From contig CAZCLA010000011.1 of the NCBI GenBank assembly GCA_964499285.1, positions 22,466-86,465 of the forward strand: DNA of 64,000 bases, written 5' to 3'. A program made the translations under genes and the position numbers. This document shows positions 17,978 to 26,134 of the stretch, in pieces (the stretch's first letter is position 1; every line of letters begins with the position of its first letter). Origin of the DNA: JAGFIY01 sp964499285 (GTDB lineage Bacteria > Bacteroidota > Ignavibacteria > Ignavibacteriales > Melioribacteraceae). The notes beneath the pieces are model-generated. The model was not told where the DNA came from. It did no database searches and saw nothing but the letters and a program-made list of their open reading frames with translations.

Positions 17978-18082
17978 TTTTCTCCAATTTTTATTCTAAA
18001 GTTATTATGTTTGTTTGTGGTTTCAAATTTAATGAAATAAGTTGATTTGACAGAAAAATATTAATTTATATTAGAGGCAAAA

Positions 18083-18541
18083 ATGATCGAAGACAAACTT
18101 AAAGAATTAGGTATTAAGATTTCCGAACCGGCAAAACCACTTGCTGCTTACGTTCCTTTCGTAAGAGCAGGAGATTTTGTTTTTACTTCGGGACAAGTCC
18201 CAGTTGAAAAAGGCGAGTTAAAATTTAAAGGTAAGGTCGGAAAAGATTTATCCATGGAAGAGGGACAAGAAGCAGCAAAGTTATGCTTGATAAACTGCTT
18301 AAGTGCTGTAAAAGCAGCTGCCGGGAGTTTGAATTCAATTGAAAGAATTGTTAAAATAACGGTGTTCGTAAACAGCGCCGATGGTTTTACTGCTCAACCG
18401 CAGGTTGCAAACGGTGCAAGTAATCTTCTTATTGATATTTTTGGTGAAGTGGGCAAGCATTCTAGAAGCGCAGTCGGCGTATCGGAACTTCCGATTGATT
18501 CTGCTGTAGAAATTGAAATGATTGCAAAGCTAAAGGAGTAA
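18083..18541 (+). CDS. RidA/YjgF-family protein
   Basis: 152 residues. It has 'FVFTSGQVPVEKGEL', 'CLINCLSAVKAAAGSL' and 'HSRSAVGVSELPIDSAVEIEMIA' of the YjgF/YER057c/UK114 family, a trimeric barrel. The arginine that binds substrate carboxylate in RidA may be the Arg of 'HSRSAVGV'. True RidA hydrolyses reactive enamines; the N-terminal extension (DKLKELGIKISEPAKP) is that of the larger 'RidA family' group, so the deaminase role is less certain. AGAGGCAAAA precedes the ATG. Confidence 0.88.
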   Translation: MIEDKLKELGIKISEPAKPLAAYVPFVRAGDFVFTSGQVPVEKGELKFKGKVGKDLSMEEGQEAAKLCLINCLSAVKAAAGSLNSIERIVKITVFVNSADGFTAQPQVANGASNLLIDIFGEVGKHSRSAVGVSELPIDSAVEIEMIAKLKE

Positions 18542-18542
18542 T

Positions 18543-19016
18543 ATGAAACGATTGACAATTTTGCTGATAATTGTTTTTTCGATTTCGATAAAGGCACAGT
18601 TTAAAACCGATTCAGATAAGAAAGATCCTGTAATAAACAGTATTACTAATTATTCGCCTTCAAGTTTGTTCCTTGGATTTTTAAATCCCGATAACTTTAC
18701 TATCCGTCACTCTGTTGGTATGTCTTACACTTCATTTGGAAACAACGGAATTGCGCTTGGTAGTTATACGGGAAGTATTGGATATGCTTTCAGTGACAAA
18801 CTTAATGTGCAGGTTGATGCATCACTAGTTACTTCTCCTTACAGCTCATTTGGGGATCAGTTCTCGAAAGATATCAGCGGGTTGTACTTAAATCGTGCCG
18901 CCATCAATTATGCACCTAGCGAAAACACAAAATTTATTCTTGAGTTCAGACAAATTCCTTATGGTTATTATAATCGCGGATATTACGGACCTTTCGGTTA
19001 TGGATTTTATGATTAA
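18543..19016 (+). CDS. Small exported outer-membrane-like protein
   Basis: 157 residues, 1 base after the ridA stop codon. A signal peptide (MKRLTILLIIVFSISIKAQ) is followed by alternating hydrophobic/polar strands (RHSVGMSYTSFGNNGIALG, SIGYAFSDKLNVQVDASLV) and an aromatic/Gly-rich C-terminus (YGYYNRGYYGPFGYGFYD). It fits a small beta-barrel or surface protein. No known family is recognised. A terminator follows at 19048. Confidence 0.6.
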   Translation: MKRLTILLIIVFSISIKAQFKTDSDKKDPVINSITNYSPSSLFLGFLNPDNFTIRHSVGMSYTSFGNNGIALGSYTGSIGYAFSDKLNVQVDASLVTSPYSSFGDQFSKDISGLYLNRAAINYAPSENTKFILEFRQIPYGYYNRGYYGPFGYGFYD

Positions 19017-19047
19017 CAAACAAAAGCTGAAATTTGTTATTTTTGAG

Positions 19048-19072
19048 AACCGGGATTTCCCCGGTTTATTTT
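19048..19072 (+). terminator. Rho-independent terminator
   Basis: AACCGGG (19048-19054) pairs with CCCGGTT (19060-19066) around a 5-base loop and is followed by TATTTTT. It ends the ridA-18543 message. Confidence 0.8.
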
Positions 19073-19090
19073 TAAAATAGATACAGATCC

Positions 19091-19588
19091 TTGGCAAAAA
19101 AGAAAATAAGAAATATTAAATCCAATAACGAAGGTGAAATCAAATCTTCAATTACAAATCTGTTGTTAAACATCATAATTTTTCTGCTAGCCGGTTTGAT
19201 AATCTACATGGGTTTCTCTCTATTCATGAAATTCCGGACTGACAAAGAGATAATACAAAAGGTTGTGAATGATCCGCCACCTGCAGAAATTATTCAAGTT
19301 GAAGTATTAAACGGATGCGGTGTTCCGGGAACAGGGGATCGATTTAAAGATTTTCTTAGAAGTAAGGGATGCGATGTCGTCAATGTTGAGAATTATATCA
19401 ATTTTAATGTTGAAAAAACTCTTGTTATTGATCGAATTGGAAATATATCAAACGCAAAAAAAATTGCTTCTCTACTTGGATCAAATGTTTCTTCGGTTTT
19501 TCCGCAGTTGAATGATGATTATTTTGTTGATGTTACCGTTATTATTGGGAAAGATTATAGAGAATTAAATCCTGCAAAAAATTATTAA
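19091..19588 (+). CDS. Membrane-anchored LytR_C-domain protein
   Basis: 165 residues from a TTG start (LAKKKIRNIK); no good Shine-Dalgarno is seen, so the start is provisional. One membrane helix lies at about 24-46 (LLLNIIIFLLAGLIIYMGFSL). The extracytoplasmic part is a LytR C-terminal type domain: 'IIQVEVLNGCGVPGTGDRFKDFL', 'GCDVVNVENY' and 'VIDRIGNISNAKKIASLLG'. The domain often follows LytR-CpsA-Psr catalytic domains, which are absent here. It is located before rsfS, a neighbourhood often seen for such proteins. Confidence 0.75.
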   Translation: MAKKKIRNIKSNNEGEIKSSITNLLLNIIIFLLAGLIIYMGFSLFMKFRTDKEIIQKVVNDPPPAEIIQVEVLNGCGVPGTGDRFKDFLRSKGCDVVNVENYINFNVEKTLVIDRIGNISNAKKIASLLGSNVSSVFPQLNDDYFVDVTVIIGKDYRELNPAKNY

Positions 19589-19596
19589 GGACAAAA

Positions 19597-19938
19597 ATGA
19601 AATTGATTGACCAAATTATCGAACACATTCAATCAAAAAAGGGAAGAAGTATTTCAGTATTGAACCTCACTAAACTTACTGCAATATCTGACTATTTTGT
19701 TATCTGTTCGGCAGATTCCGAACCGCAGGTTAAAGCCATCGCCGATGAGATAGTCAAAAAACTTGCTGACGAGGGGATTAAATGTTACCATAAGGAAGGA
19801 TATGATACTTTGAATTGGGTGCTGTTGGATTATCTCGATGTAGTTGTTCATGTATTCCGAAGCGAAGCAAGAAAATTTTATAACCTCGAACGACTCTGGG
19901 CTGATGCAAAAATCACTGAATATCCTGATGTTGATTAA
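19597..19938 (+). CDS. rsfS: Ribosomal silencing factor RsfS
   Basis: 113 residues, AAGGAC before ATG. It binds ribosomal protein uL14 and blocks subunit joining in starvation. Family motifs seen: 'LNLTKLTAISDYFVICSADS', 'VKAIADEIVKKLADEG' and 'WVLLDYLDVVVHVFRSEARKFYNLERLWADA'. Between the LytR_C gene and argS, apparently one operon. Confidence 0.93.
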   Translation: MKLIDQIIEHIQSKKGRSISVLNLTKLTAISDYFVICSADSEPQVKAIADEIVKKLADEGIKCYHKEGYDTLNWVLLDYLDVVVHVFRSEARKFYNLERLWADAKITEYPDVD

Positions 19939-19952
19939 TCAAGCGAGAAAAC

Positions 19953-21581
19953 ATGAAAAAGTATCTTGAAAAATTATTTGATTCTCTCTCACAAAAATTA
20001 ACTTACATAAACGAAATAGAAATTCAATTCTCAATTCCTGCCGTTTCGGAACATGGTGATTATTCGACTAACGTAGCAATGCTTTTAGCAAAAAGATTAA
20101 AAAAAAATCCAAGAGCAATTGCCTCAGAAATAATTGATAATCTGAAATTTGATGAAAACATAATCACTAAGGTTGAAATTGCAGGAGCAGGATTTATCAA
20201 CTTCTTTTTTCATCCTGGTTATACCACTAAAATAATCTCCGAAATTATTGTACAAGATCAGCATTTCGGGAAGTGCAATAAATTTTTGGGGAAAAGAGCA
20301 AATGTAGAATTTGTTTCCGCAAACCCAACAGGTCCTCTTACAGTGGGTCACGGAAGAAATGCAGTTATCGGTGATACAATTGCCAATCTTCTCGAATCAA
20401 TCGGTTATGAAGTTGATCGTGAATATTATTTTAACAATGCCGGCAGACAGATGCGTGTATTGGGCGAATCGCTTAAACTGCGTTATCTTGAACTACTTGG
20501 TGATAACATTGATTTTCCGGAAGACTATTATCAAGGCGAGTATCTTATTGATATCGCAAGAAAGATTAAAGAAGAATTCGGTGAAAATTTTAAAAATGAG
20601 GATCCTTCAAAATTTTTTAAACAAAAGGCAGAATTAGAAATATTTGAAGATATAAAAAATACTTTGTCTCGATTAAAAATTGAGATGAAGAATTTTTTCA
20701 ATGAACATTCACTTTACGAAAACGGACACATTCAGGATGTTTTGAATGCATTCAAGGATAAAAAATTTTCATACGAAAAAGAAGGTGCTGTTTGGCTGAA
20801 ACTATCAGAGCTTGGAAATGAAAACGATAAAGTTATTGTAAAATCAACCGGTGAACCAACCTACCGTCTTCCAGATATAGCGTATCACATAAATAAACTA
20901 GAGCGCAAATATGATCTGGTTGTAGATTTGTTCGGATCTGATCACAATGCTACTTATCCCGATGTGATTGCCGGGGTTAACGCATTGGGCTTCGACGGCT
21001 CAAAAATTAAAGTGGTAATCCACCAATTTGTTACTATTACCGACGGCGGCGAAAAGGTAAAGATGTCCACTCGTAAAGCAAATTTTATAACTCTTGATGA
21101 ATTGATTGATGAAGTTGGTCCCGATGTTGTAAGATATTTTTTCATTATGAGGAATGTTTCGTCCCATTTGAATTTTGATATTGCACTTGCAAAAAAACAG
21201 AATGAAGAAAATCCCGTCTTCTATTTACAGTATGCACATGCGAGAATATGTTCTATTCTTAGAATGACGAAAGAACAAAATCTCGCTGCATCGCAAGAGA
21301 ATTTGTCGTTATTAAATTCCGAAGTTGAACAGAGTTTGATAAAGAAACTGCATCAATTTGAAGAAGTAATTTCATATGCCGCTGAATTGTTCGAGCCAAA
21401 TAAATTGACAAGTTATCTGGAAGAAACTGCCTCGTTATTTCATAAGTTTTATACTGAATGCCGAATTTTAGGCTCAGAAAAGGATTTAGCCGAAGCAAGA
21501 ATAGCACTTTGTGAATCAGTCAAAATACTTCTGAAAAACGGGTTGTCTATTCTTGGTTTAAACGCTCCTGAAAAAATGTAG
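19953..21581 (+). CDS. argS: Arginyl-tRNA synthetase
   Basis: 542 residues. Class I synthetase: 'VEFVSANPTGPLTVGHGRNA' holds the HIGH motif (as HGRN), 'VKMSTRKANFITLDELIDEV' the KMSK-like motif, and the C-terminal anticodon-binding DALR domain begins near residue 430. The N-terminal Add-1 domain (EIQFSIPAVSEHGDYSTNVAM) is normal. Its 3' end overlaps the convergent comF gene by 35 bases. Confidence 0.96.
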   Translation: MKKYLEKLFDSLSQKLTYINEIEIQFSIPAVSEHGDYSTNVAMLLAKRLKKNPRAIASEIIDNLKFDENIITKVEIAGAGFINFFFHPGYTTKIISEIIVQDQHFGKCNKFLGKRANVEFVSANPTGPLTVGHGRNAVIGDTIANLLESIGYEVDREYYFNNAGRQMRVLGESLKLRYLELLGDNIDFPEDYYQGEYLIDIARKIKEEFGENFKNEDPSKFFKQKAELEIFEDIKNTLSRLKIEMKNFFNEHSLYENGHIQDVLNAFKDKKFSYEKEGAVWLKLSELGNENDKVIVKSTGEPTYRLPDIAYHINKLERKYDLVVDLFGSDHNATYPDVIAGVNALGFDGSKIKVVIHQFVTITDGGEKVKMSTRKANFITLDELIDEVGPDVVRYFFIMRNVSSHLNFDIALAKKQNEENPVFYLQYAHARICSILRMTKEQNLAASQENLSLLNSEVEQSLIKKLHQFEEVISYAAELFEPNKLTSYLEETASLFHKFYTECRILGSEKDLAEARIALCESVKILLKNGLSILGLNAPEKM

Positions 21582-22272
21582 TATTAATCGATGTTAATGC
21601 CGCACTTACTGCATAAATATTTTGTGCTCCCATATCCTTTAAATTTTTTGCAGCCTCTGAAATTGTTGCTCCTGTTGTTATAATATCATCCACGATTATA
21701 AAGGAGTTTCCCTTAAATTTAAAATTCTTTTTGATCGAAAATGCGCCGGCAACATTTTGCTTACGCTCGATTACATTTAAATTTGTTTGCGAAGGAGTTG
21801 GTCTCTTTCGTTTTAGGTATTTTGAATAATCGGGAATTTTTAATACTGAAGAAATTCCTTTCACAATAAAATCGGATTGATTATACCCTCGAATCACTTT
21901 TTTTGAAGGATGTAACGGAACTGCAAAAATCCCTTCATATTTCCAATCCGTTTTGGTTTTGTGTAATTCTTCACCGATTAATTTGCCGAGGAACTTTCCG
22001 AACATAAATTTTCTTTTATACTTTAATTCGTGAATTAAATCTCTAATTGGTGAATCCTCCTCGAAAAGAAATAATGAAAACATATCGTCGATAATTTTCT
22101 CACCATGAAATGATTTCTTATACTCTGCGTCTAGAAATTCTTTTGGGACTTGTTTAATTTCATTGAGACATAAATTACAAATGTAATTTTCTAGAGGAGT
22201 CAGTCGTGATTTACATGAGGTACAAGAACGTGGGATGAAAAAATCAAAGATTATGTTCGGGTGGAAAATCAT
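21547..22272 (-). CDS. comF: ComF-family phosphoribosyltransferase-like protein
   Basis: 241 residues. An N-terminal double zinc motif ('CTSCKSRLTPLENYICNLCL') and a C-terminal type I PRTase site ('NSFIIVDDIITTGATISEAAKNL') are present, with 'VPLHPSKKVIRGYNQSDFI' between them. ComF/GntX proteins are tied to DNA uptake in competent bacteria, mechanism unclear. It is last in the surE-VWA-comF minus operon (1-base spacing) and overlaps argS by 35 bases on the other strand. Confidence 0.9.
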   Translation of the reverse strand: MIFHPNIIFDFFIPRSCTSCKSRLTPLENYICNLCLNEIKQVPKEFLDAEYKKSFHGEKIIDDMFSLFLFEEDSPIRDLIHELKYKRKFMFGKFLGKLIGEELHKTKTDWKYEGIFAVPLHPSKKVIRGYNQSDFIVKGISSVLKIPDYSKYLKRKRPTPSQTNLNVIERKQNVAGAFSIKKNFKFKGNSFIIVDDIITTGATISEAAKNLKDMGAQNIYAVSAALTSINTTFFQERLNQE

Positions 22273-22273
22273 T

Positions 22274-24406
22274 TTACAATAATCCGCTCCTTTTTCTAAT
22301 AATCCATTCTAGGGCAAAAATTACAATTATTATTATCAGCAATGTTTCAAAAGTCCATAAGTTATAACTATTTGTTATCTCTTTGTCTACTTTCTGTGAT
22401 GATGAAATCTTTTCAAGATTTTCAATCAAAGCCGGGTAATTATTAATATCAAAATATCTCCCGCCGGAGATTTGTGCTAGTCGAGTAAGAAAATTCTTAT
22501 CCAAGGTAGGATCAACAAACTCTATATTTGTCTTTTCAACTAGAAAGCTGCCTTCTTCAGTTTCCGCTTGTCCATTGCTTTGAATTGCATCAACCGTAAA
22601 TTCATAATTGCCATGAACTAAATTATCAATTTGAGCTGAATATTTTCCATCACCTTCTGGAAGTAAATTTATTTTTGATAATTGATTTGTATTCTTAATG
22701 GTCAGCTCAATTGTTCCGTCATTGACCGGTTGAAGAGATTCGTCATAAAATTCTGCTTGAAAAATTACAGGTTCGCCTTGTGAATAAATGTCCTTGTTGG
22801 TTCTTATTCTGAAACGTTTTAATTCAGAATCGGTATTAAGCCATTTAATGGAATTCTCAATTAAAAGATCAAAAAGGAAATCGGTGTTTGAATTTGATTT
22901 TAATTTCCATTTCCAGATGTTAGCGGCTAATATTGAAATATTTTTGCTTAAGCCGGTCGAATTGGTTATGATGAAAGGAATTTCGGAACTTTCACCATTT
23001 ATGTTTATTGTCGCAGCTATCTGTGCTCCCATTTTTATTCCATATTGTGCTCCCGAATAGTTGACGGGAGGTAATGTGTTCCAGATTTCGGGATTATCAT
23101 TGGCAATAGAGAAAATGGGACTGAATTTATTCTCCAAATTCAACTGAATTTCAGAACTCTTTCGAGGATTTGTTTGTACGGTAAAGCTCAATATTTCATC
23201 AAAATATCTTAATTTATTGTAATCAATATTATTACCTAAGATGAATAAATAAGGCAACTTATCATCCTTTATTTTAGAGACTACTTGTAATAAATTGTTT
23301 TGTGGGGTGAATTTGCCCGGATAGTTTACAAGTACTAAGATTTTAGCAGAATCAAGTTTTGTTTCCAGTTCAGCTTGTGACGGTTGTGAACTGCTAATTT
23401 CGACGTGCTCCGTTATGTGATAATCTTTATTCGGGAGCAAAGTTCTCTTCAAAAAAGTAAAATCCGCACTCGGACTTCCAGATAAAAATAAAATATTTAG
23501 TTTGCTGTCAAGAACCGTAATACGAAATGATTTTGAATTATTGTCAGTAAGTATTTCATCATCAAATTTTGTAACAGATATTGTAAAAATTTCTTGTCCG
23601 GCTCTTTCAGGAGTGAATTCAAATTCAAGTTTGTTAATACCGTTTTCGTTTAGTGTCGTAAATTTCTCATCAATTATTTCATTATTTTTAATTAACCTAA
23701 CAACAACTCGCTCACCGCCAAAGCCATTATTTACGATCATCGTTTCAAAAATTGTTTTCGAATCTTGATACAATAGACTGTTGTATGAGATGCTTTCTAC
23801 AACTACATCTTTATATTTTGTTGTATCACCGATGCCGATTGTGTGAATTGGAATACCAAGTTTTTCCGCAGCAAATAACGGATTTTTTCCGTTTGTTATT
23901 TTTCCATCACTGATGATCAAAGCGGAAGAAATTTTTCGTTCATCATTTTCTAATGAATTAATCACGGATTCAAAATCGGTCGTCGCTCCGTTAAAAAAAA
24001 TGATCTTATCAAGCGTATCTGTATTTCCAAGTTTTCTTATTCCTGAATTGAACAAAATCACTTCGCTTTTAATTTCTGAATTGCTGAAATCATTTATAAC
24101 TTGCTTTATAATTTCTGTATTATCAGAACTGTCCTTGTGGGCTAGAGACTGTGAATTATCCACAAAAAGTAAATTCAGCGGAACTTCCTCTTCGTAATTA
24201 ATGAATGAAAATGTGGGTTCAAAAATTAGGAGAAAAATCAAAATAACTGCAGACGCTCTTAAAGTGAACAATAGAATTTTAAGAGGTTTAGATAATTGAG
24301 GTATTGTGAATTTATACACAAAAAATGTATATGCTGCGAGAAGAAGAATCCCAAAAATTATGGTTATTGGATTTGAAGAAAAAGTTAAATCGAAGGAGTC
24401 AAACAT
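22274..24406 (-). CDS. Membrane protein with von Willebrand A-like domain
   Basis: 710 residues. Two N-terminal helices (about 13-33 and 41-62) precede a VWA-like domain (about 72-230) with 'LNLLFVDNSQSLAH', a DxSxS MIDAS start, and 'SSALIISDGKITNGKNPLFAAEKLGIPIHTIGIGD'. Beta-sandwich domains follow, and a C-terminal helix (LLIIIIVIFALEWIIRKR). It resembles the large BatA/BatB-like or DUF-type membrane proteins found in Bacteroidota. The domain between helices would face the periplasm. Function unknown. It lies between surE (12 bases upstream) and comF. Confidence 0.65.
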   Translation of the reverse strand: MFDSFDLTFSSNPITIIFGILLLAAYTFFVYKFTIPQLSKPLKILLFTLRASAVILIFLLIFEPTFSFINYEEEVPLNLLFVDNSQSLAHKDSSDNTEIIKQVINDFSNSEIKSEVILFNSGIRKLGNTDTLDKIIFFNGATTDFESVINSLENDERKISSALIISDGKITNGKNPLFAAEKLGIPIHTIGIGDTTKYKDVVVESISYNSLLYQDSKTIFETMIVNNGFGGERVVVRLIKNNEIIDEKFTTLNENGINKLEFEFTPERAGQEIFTISVTKFDDEILTDNNSKSFRITVLDSKLNILFLSGSPSADFTFLKRTLLPNKDYHITEHVEISSSQPSQAELETKLDSAKILVLVNYPGKFTPQNNLLQVVSKIKDDKLPYLFILGNNIDYNKLRYFDEILSFTVQTNPRKSSEIQLNLENKFSPIFSIANDNPEIWNTLPPVNYSGAQYGIKMGAQIAATININGESSEIPFIITNSTGLSKNISILAANIWKWKLKSNSNTDFLFDLLIENSIKWLNTDSELKRFRIRTNKDIYSQGEPVIFQAEFYDESLQPVNDGTIELTIKNTNQLSKINLLPEGDGKYSAQIDNLVHGNYEFTVDAIQSNGQAETEEGSFLVEKTNIEFVDPTLDKNFLTRLAQISGGRYFDINNYPALIENLEKISSSQKVDKEITNSYNLWTFETLLIIIIVIFALEWIIRKRSGLL

Positions 24407-24418
24407 TTATTGCAAATT

Positions 24419-25207
24419 TTAATTATCGGATAATTTAGATACACTATCCAGTTCGGAAATGTTCCAATTCTGCATTTCTGAATAAGTTTCATAATCTGTT
24501 AGATCGAAATGAATCGGTGTTACAGAAACGTAATTTTTCAGAACTGCTTTGTGATCCATGTTCTCCTCTGTATCCGTAACGTTAAGTTCTCCGGTAAGCC
24601 AGAAATATTTGTTCCCGAAAGGATCAATTCGTTCTTCATAAGTCTCGAGCCATTTTGACTTGCCTTGTTTGGTTAGTTTTACTCCTTCAATTTCATTTCC
24701 CGGAATGTCAGGAACATTTACGTTTAAAAGAGTACCTTTTGGTAAGTCTTTTGCTATTAACAGTTTTGCCAAATTTGCTGCAAACTTAGCTGCGTAATTG
24801 AAATTCTTAACTTGATGACTTGTAACCGACACGGCAATTGCCGGAATATCCATTATAGCAGCTTCTCTAGCTGCCGAAACAGTTCCCGAATAAATTATAT
24901 TTATTGCTGTGTTTGAACCGTGATTAATTCCCGAAATTACTACGTCGGGAACATCTTTAATTATGTTTCTCATTCCAATTTTGACACAATCTGCCGGAGT
25001 ACCGTCGACAGCATAACCGAAAAATTCACCTCGTCTGAAAACTTCTTTAATCCTAAGCGGAATTTTCATTGTTATCGCGTGTCCAACAGCCGATTGTTCT
25101 GAAGAAGGCGCTACTACCGTAACGTCTCCAACCTTTTTCAATTCCTGAACAAGTTCGTATATACCTTGCGAGTGTATTCCGTCGTCGTTGGAAACCAAAA
25201 TTTTCAA
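24419..25207 (-). CDS. surE: 5'/3'-nucleotidase SurE
   Basis: 262 residues from a TTG at 25207, reading LKILVSNDDGIHSQG, which matches the usual N-terminus; an earlier TTG at 25243 would add 12 residues. The metal site 'NDDG' and 'SGINHGSNTAINIIYSGTVSAAREA' are intact. It removes phosphate from nucleoside monophosphates and is linked to stationary-phase survival. Conserved 'GTLLNVNVPDIP' is present. First gene of a minus operon with the VWA gene and comF. Confidence 0.94.
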   Translation of the reverse strand: MKILVSNDDGIHSQGIYELVQELKKVGDVTVVAPSSEQSAVGHAITMKIPLRIKEVFRRGEFFGYAVDGTPADCVKIGMRNIIKDVPDVVISGINHGSNTAINIIYSGTVSAAREAAIMDIPAIAVSVTSHQVKNFNYAAKFAANLAKLLIAKDLPKGTLLNVNVPDIPGNEIEGVKLTKQGKSKWLETYEERIDPFGNKYFWLTGELNVTDTEENMDHKAVLKNYVSVTPIHFDLTDYETYSEMQNWNISELDSVSKLSDN

Positions 25208-25303
25208 TATGTTTTCCGGTTTATGATTATCAAACAAGTGCAAATATACTTATTTTGGTACTGCTATTCCATTTGATTTATTGTGTTGACCAAGGTTTTA
25301 AAT

Positions 25304-26134
25304 ATGAAAATGTATATTACTGCCGTAATGATTTGTGTTTTATTCTCGGCGATTAATTTGAATGCACAAATAGAAGAAGATGAAATCGAGGTAATATTAA
25401 TCGATGCCTACGTTTCTCCGAATCCTCCGTATGAATTTGTGTTGTCTTTTTTTACACTGCTTCCGGTAAAATCATCGGTGATTATCGACAATAGATTTCA
25501 AGTTATTGTCTCTGATTCATTAAATGAAGATCATGCAAAGAGAATTTCAATTGAGAAGATGGAATTCGATTCATTGAGGATTCCATTTTATATCGAGGTT
25601 CAAACAGATAGTATAATCAGCAGGAGTGAAATTTACACTCTGGAATTAACTAAACTAGAAGAAACAGAAACAAGCACTTGGACGAGTTTGTTTCATCTTT
25701 GTATTGGAGGAATAGTTTTTTTTGTTCCTTCAACCGGTGTTACTATGATTGATGGCGGAACTTATTTTAATCTCGGCAAGGAAATACCAATCTATAATTT
25801 TTATTCCGGAGGATATAATTATCCCACATCGTATTTAAGTTTTGAGTTTACTTACACATTTGGAAACGGGATTAGAAATATATTCCGGCTTGGATATAAA
25901 AAGATTTTTGAACTTCCCGTTATAGAATTTATTTCTCCAGGTGTTTCAGTATTTACTAATTTTGTTGGTGTAAACGGACTATCACCCGAAATGAGCGTCG
26001 GGCTATTTAAAATTTCTAGAGTCTTTACACTATATTCACGATATCGTTATAACTATCAGCCGGGAGGAATTAATTTTCGTTCCCACGAAATAAGTATTGG
26101 TTTATACTCACATTTTTTTTCATTGAACTTATAA
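25304..26134 (+). CDS. Exported envelope protein of unknown function
   Basis: 276 residues from ATG 25304, which gives a signal peptide MKMYITAVMICVLFSAINLNAQ; a GTG at 25283 is also open. Residues about 30-120 look like a beta domain (IEVILIDAYVSPNPPYEFVLSFF). The remainder has amphipathic, aromatic strands (YLSFEFTYTFGNGIRNIFRL, SIGLYSHFFSLNL) suggesting an outer-membrane barrel with a final aromatic residue. The TonB receptor starts immediately at the stop, so it may be an accessory protein. Not recognised as a named family. Confidence 0.6.
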   Translation: MKMYITAVMICVLFSAINLNAQIEEDEIEVILIDAYVSPNPPYEFVLSFFTLLPVKSSVIIDNRFQVIVSDSLNEDHAKRISIEKMEFDSLRIPFYIEVQTDSIISRSEIYTLELTKLEETETSTWTSLFHLCIGGIVFFVPSTGVTMIDGGTYFNLGKEIPIYNFYSGGYNYPTSYLSFEFTYTFGNGIRNIFRLGYKKIFELPVIEFISPGVSVFTNFVGVNGLSPEMSVGLFKISRVFTLYSRYRYNYQPGGINFRSHEISIGLYSHFFSLNL

